A stretch of DNA of 64,000 nucleotides from the NCBI RefSeq assembly GCF_009362735.1, contig NZ_WHNP01000032.1, forward strand, positions 1 through 64,000. Direction: 5' to 3'. This stretch comes from Paraburkholderia franconis (GTDB lineage: Bacteria > Pseudomonadota > Gammaproteobacteria > Burkholderiales > Burkholderiaceae). Shown here piece after piece: positions 63,574 through 64,000 of the stretch (position 1 is the first letter of the stretch; every line of letters starts with the position of its first letter). A model generated the notes under the pieces. It was not told where the DNA came from. It did no database searches and saw only the letters and a list, made by a program, of their open reading frames with translations. The position numbers and the translations under genes were made by a program.

Positions 63574-64000
63574 CGATTGTCCTTCGTTCGGTGTGTGTCG
63601 TTTGAGTGTTGATGTATGGCGCTGATGTCATCGGCGGAGCACGCGATCGCGACCGTGACGCCATCGCGCGCGCGTTTGTGCACGAGCAGCCGTCCATTTT
63701 GCGCCGCGAGCAGCGCGCACGGTTCGCAGACGCCATCGACGCCCATATGCTCGCGCACGGCTTGCGATGCATTCGTATGCGCGTCGAGCGCGGCGATCTG
63801 TTCGCGCGTGAAGGTGCGCAACGGCAATGCGTGGCGTGCGCAGAACGCGACGAGGCCGGCTTCGCCGGCTTTCACATCGATGGTTGCGACGGCGCTGAGC
63901 GCTTCGAACGGCAACATATCGCCGAGTGCATCGCGCACGGCCGCTTCGATCTGTTCGGCCGACACGTCGCGCCGGCAACCGATGCCCACGATGCCCCCCG
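63570..64000 (-). CDS. cobE: CobE/CbiG C-terminal family protein (start outside window)
   Basis: The frame reads through the right window edge. The visible GIGCRRDVSAEQIEAAVRDA and the end IACSADDISAIHQHS match the CobE/CbiG C-terminal family that acts in corrin ring contraction. A GTG at 63989 sits inside the conserved GIVGIGC region, so the true start is probably beyond 64000. It is coupled to cobO. Confidence 0.85.
   Translation of the reverse strand, partial: GGIVGIGCRRDVSAEQIEAAVRDALGDMLPFEALSAVATIDVKAGEAGLVAFCARHALPLRTFTREQIAALDAHTNASQAVREHMGVDGVCEPCALLAAQNGRLLVHKRARDGVTVAIACSADDISAIHQHSNDTHRTKDNR

Noticed and set aside
61723..63612. 629-codon plus-strand ORF over cobB and cobO
   Set aside because: Shadow frame rich in Arg/His/Ala without motifs.

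Overview
The window is high-GC DNA from a beta-proteobacterium of the Burkholderia/Paraburkholderia/Caballeronia type. The evidence is the gene families (DUF4148 protein, Burkholderia-type porin remnant, PobA, late cobalamin genes), the GC-rich codon use and the dense ATGA-coupled catabolic operons. No rRNA, tRNA or CRISPR array was seen. The content is mostly accessory catabolic gene clusters with their regulators, plus several decayed genes.

Left end (1-4940): a truncated IS256-type transposase, a complete group II intron (about 330-2260), then pobA (4-hydroxybenzoate 3-monooxygenase) and a divergent pobR-like regulator that has lost its 5' end and carries two 1-bp frameshifts.

Main discovery candidate (4755-11771): a compact island starting just beyond the pobR break. 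It encodes (i) a 929-residue fusion of a BenC-like [2Fe-2S]/FAD/NAD reductase, an FCD ligand-binding domain and a cytochrome P450, (ii) a PobR-like AraC regulator, (iii) an NAD-type SDR, (iv) a KstD/fumarate-reductase-type flavoprotein desaturase and (v) a NIPSNAP protein. P450 hydroxylation, alcohol oxidation and FAD-dependent desaturation next to pobA match the logic of the cyclohexanecarboxylate to 4-hydroxybenzoate aromatization route, so I infer that the island feeds PobA. A 41-bp element (32/41 identical, two TGTCC boxes 21 bp apart) lies upstream of the fusion gene and again in the AraC/SDR divergent gap, and probably is the regulator's operator.

Middle (11800-28790): a gene remnant, a Tat-exported PhoD phosphatase, a GGDEF/EAL protein with a degenerate GGDEF, some small unknown genes, a LysR-SDR-MFS-split transketolase cluster (the MFS has an in-frame amber codon), and a GntR-controlled pair of MFS permeases with a PDC-lactonase-type amidohydrolase.

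A 21-kb catabolic block (29660-51163) is bounded by two paralogous double-GNAT genes. It holds an aldehyde dehydrogenase, an HAD dehalogenase, a FAD amine oxidase, a Dpp-type ABC transporter, a three-subunit opine/hydroxyproline-oxidase-like complex, an AraC-HTH protein, a cupin, an AstE-like hydrolase, a succinate-semialdehyde dehydrogenase, a tartrate dehydrogenase-type enzyme, Lrp, a class III aminotransferase and a GhrA reductase. The layout suggests import and oxidative breakdown of an N-substituted amino acid or polyamine-like compound; the substrate is unknown.

Right end (51600-64000): a damaged CBS-BON gene, LrgAB/CidAB-type membrane proteins, a DUF4148 protein, a tiny exported protein, a porin remnant beside an 86-bp tandem repeat, a dimethylglycine-dehydrogenase-type enzyme with a divergent DeoR regulator, an orphan OmpR-type response regulator and late cobalamin genes (bluB, cobB, cobO and a CobE/CbiG-C gene cut by the window end).
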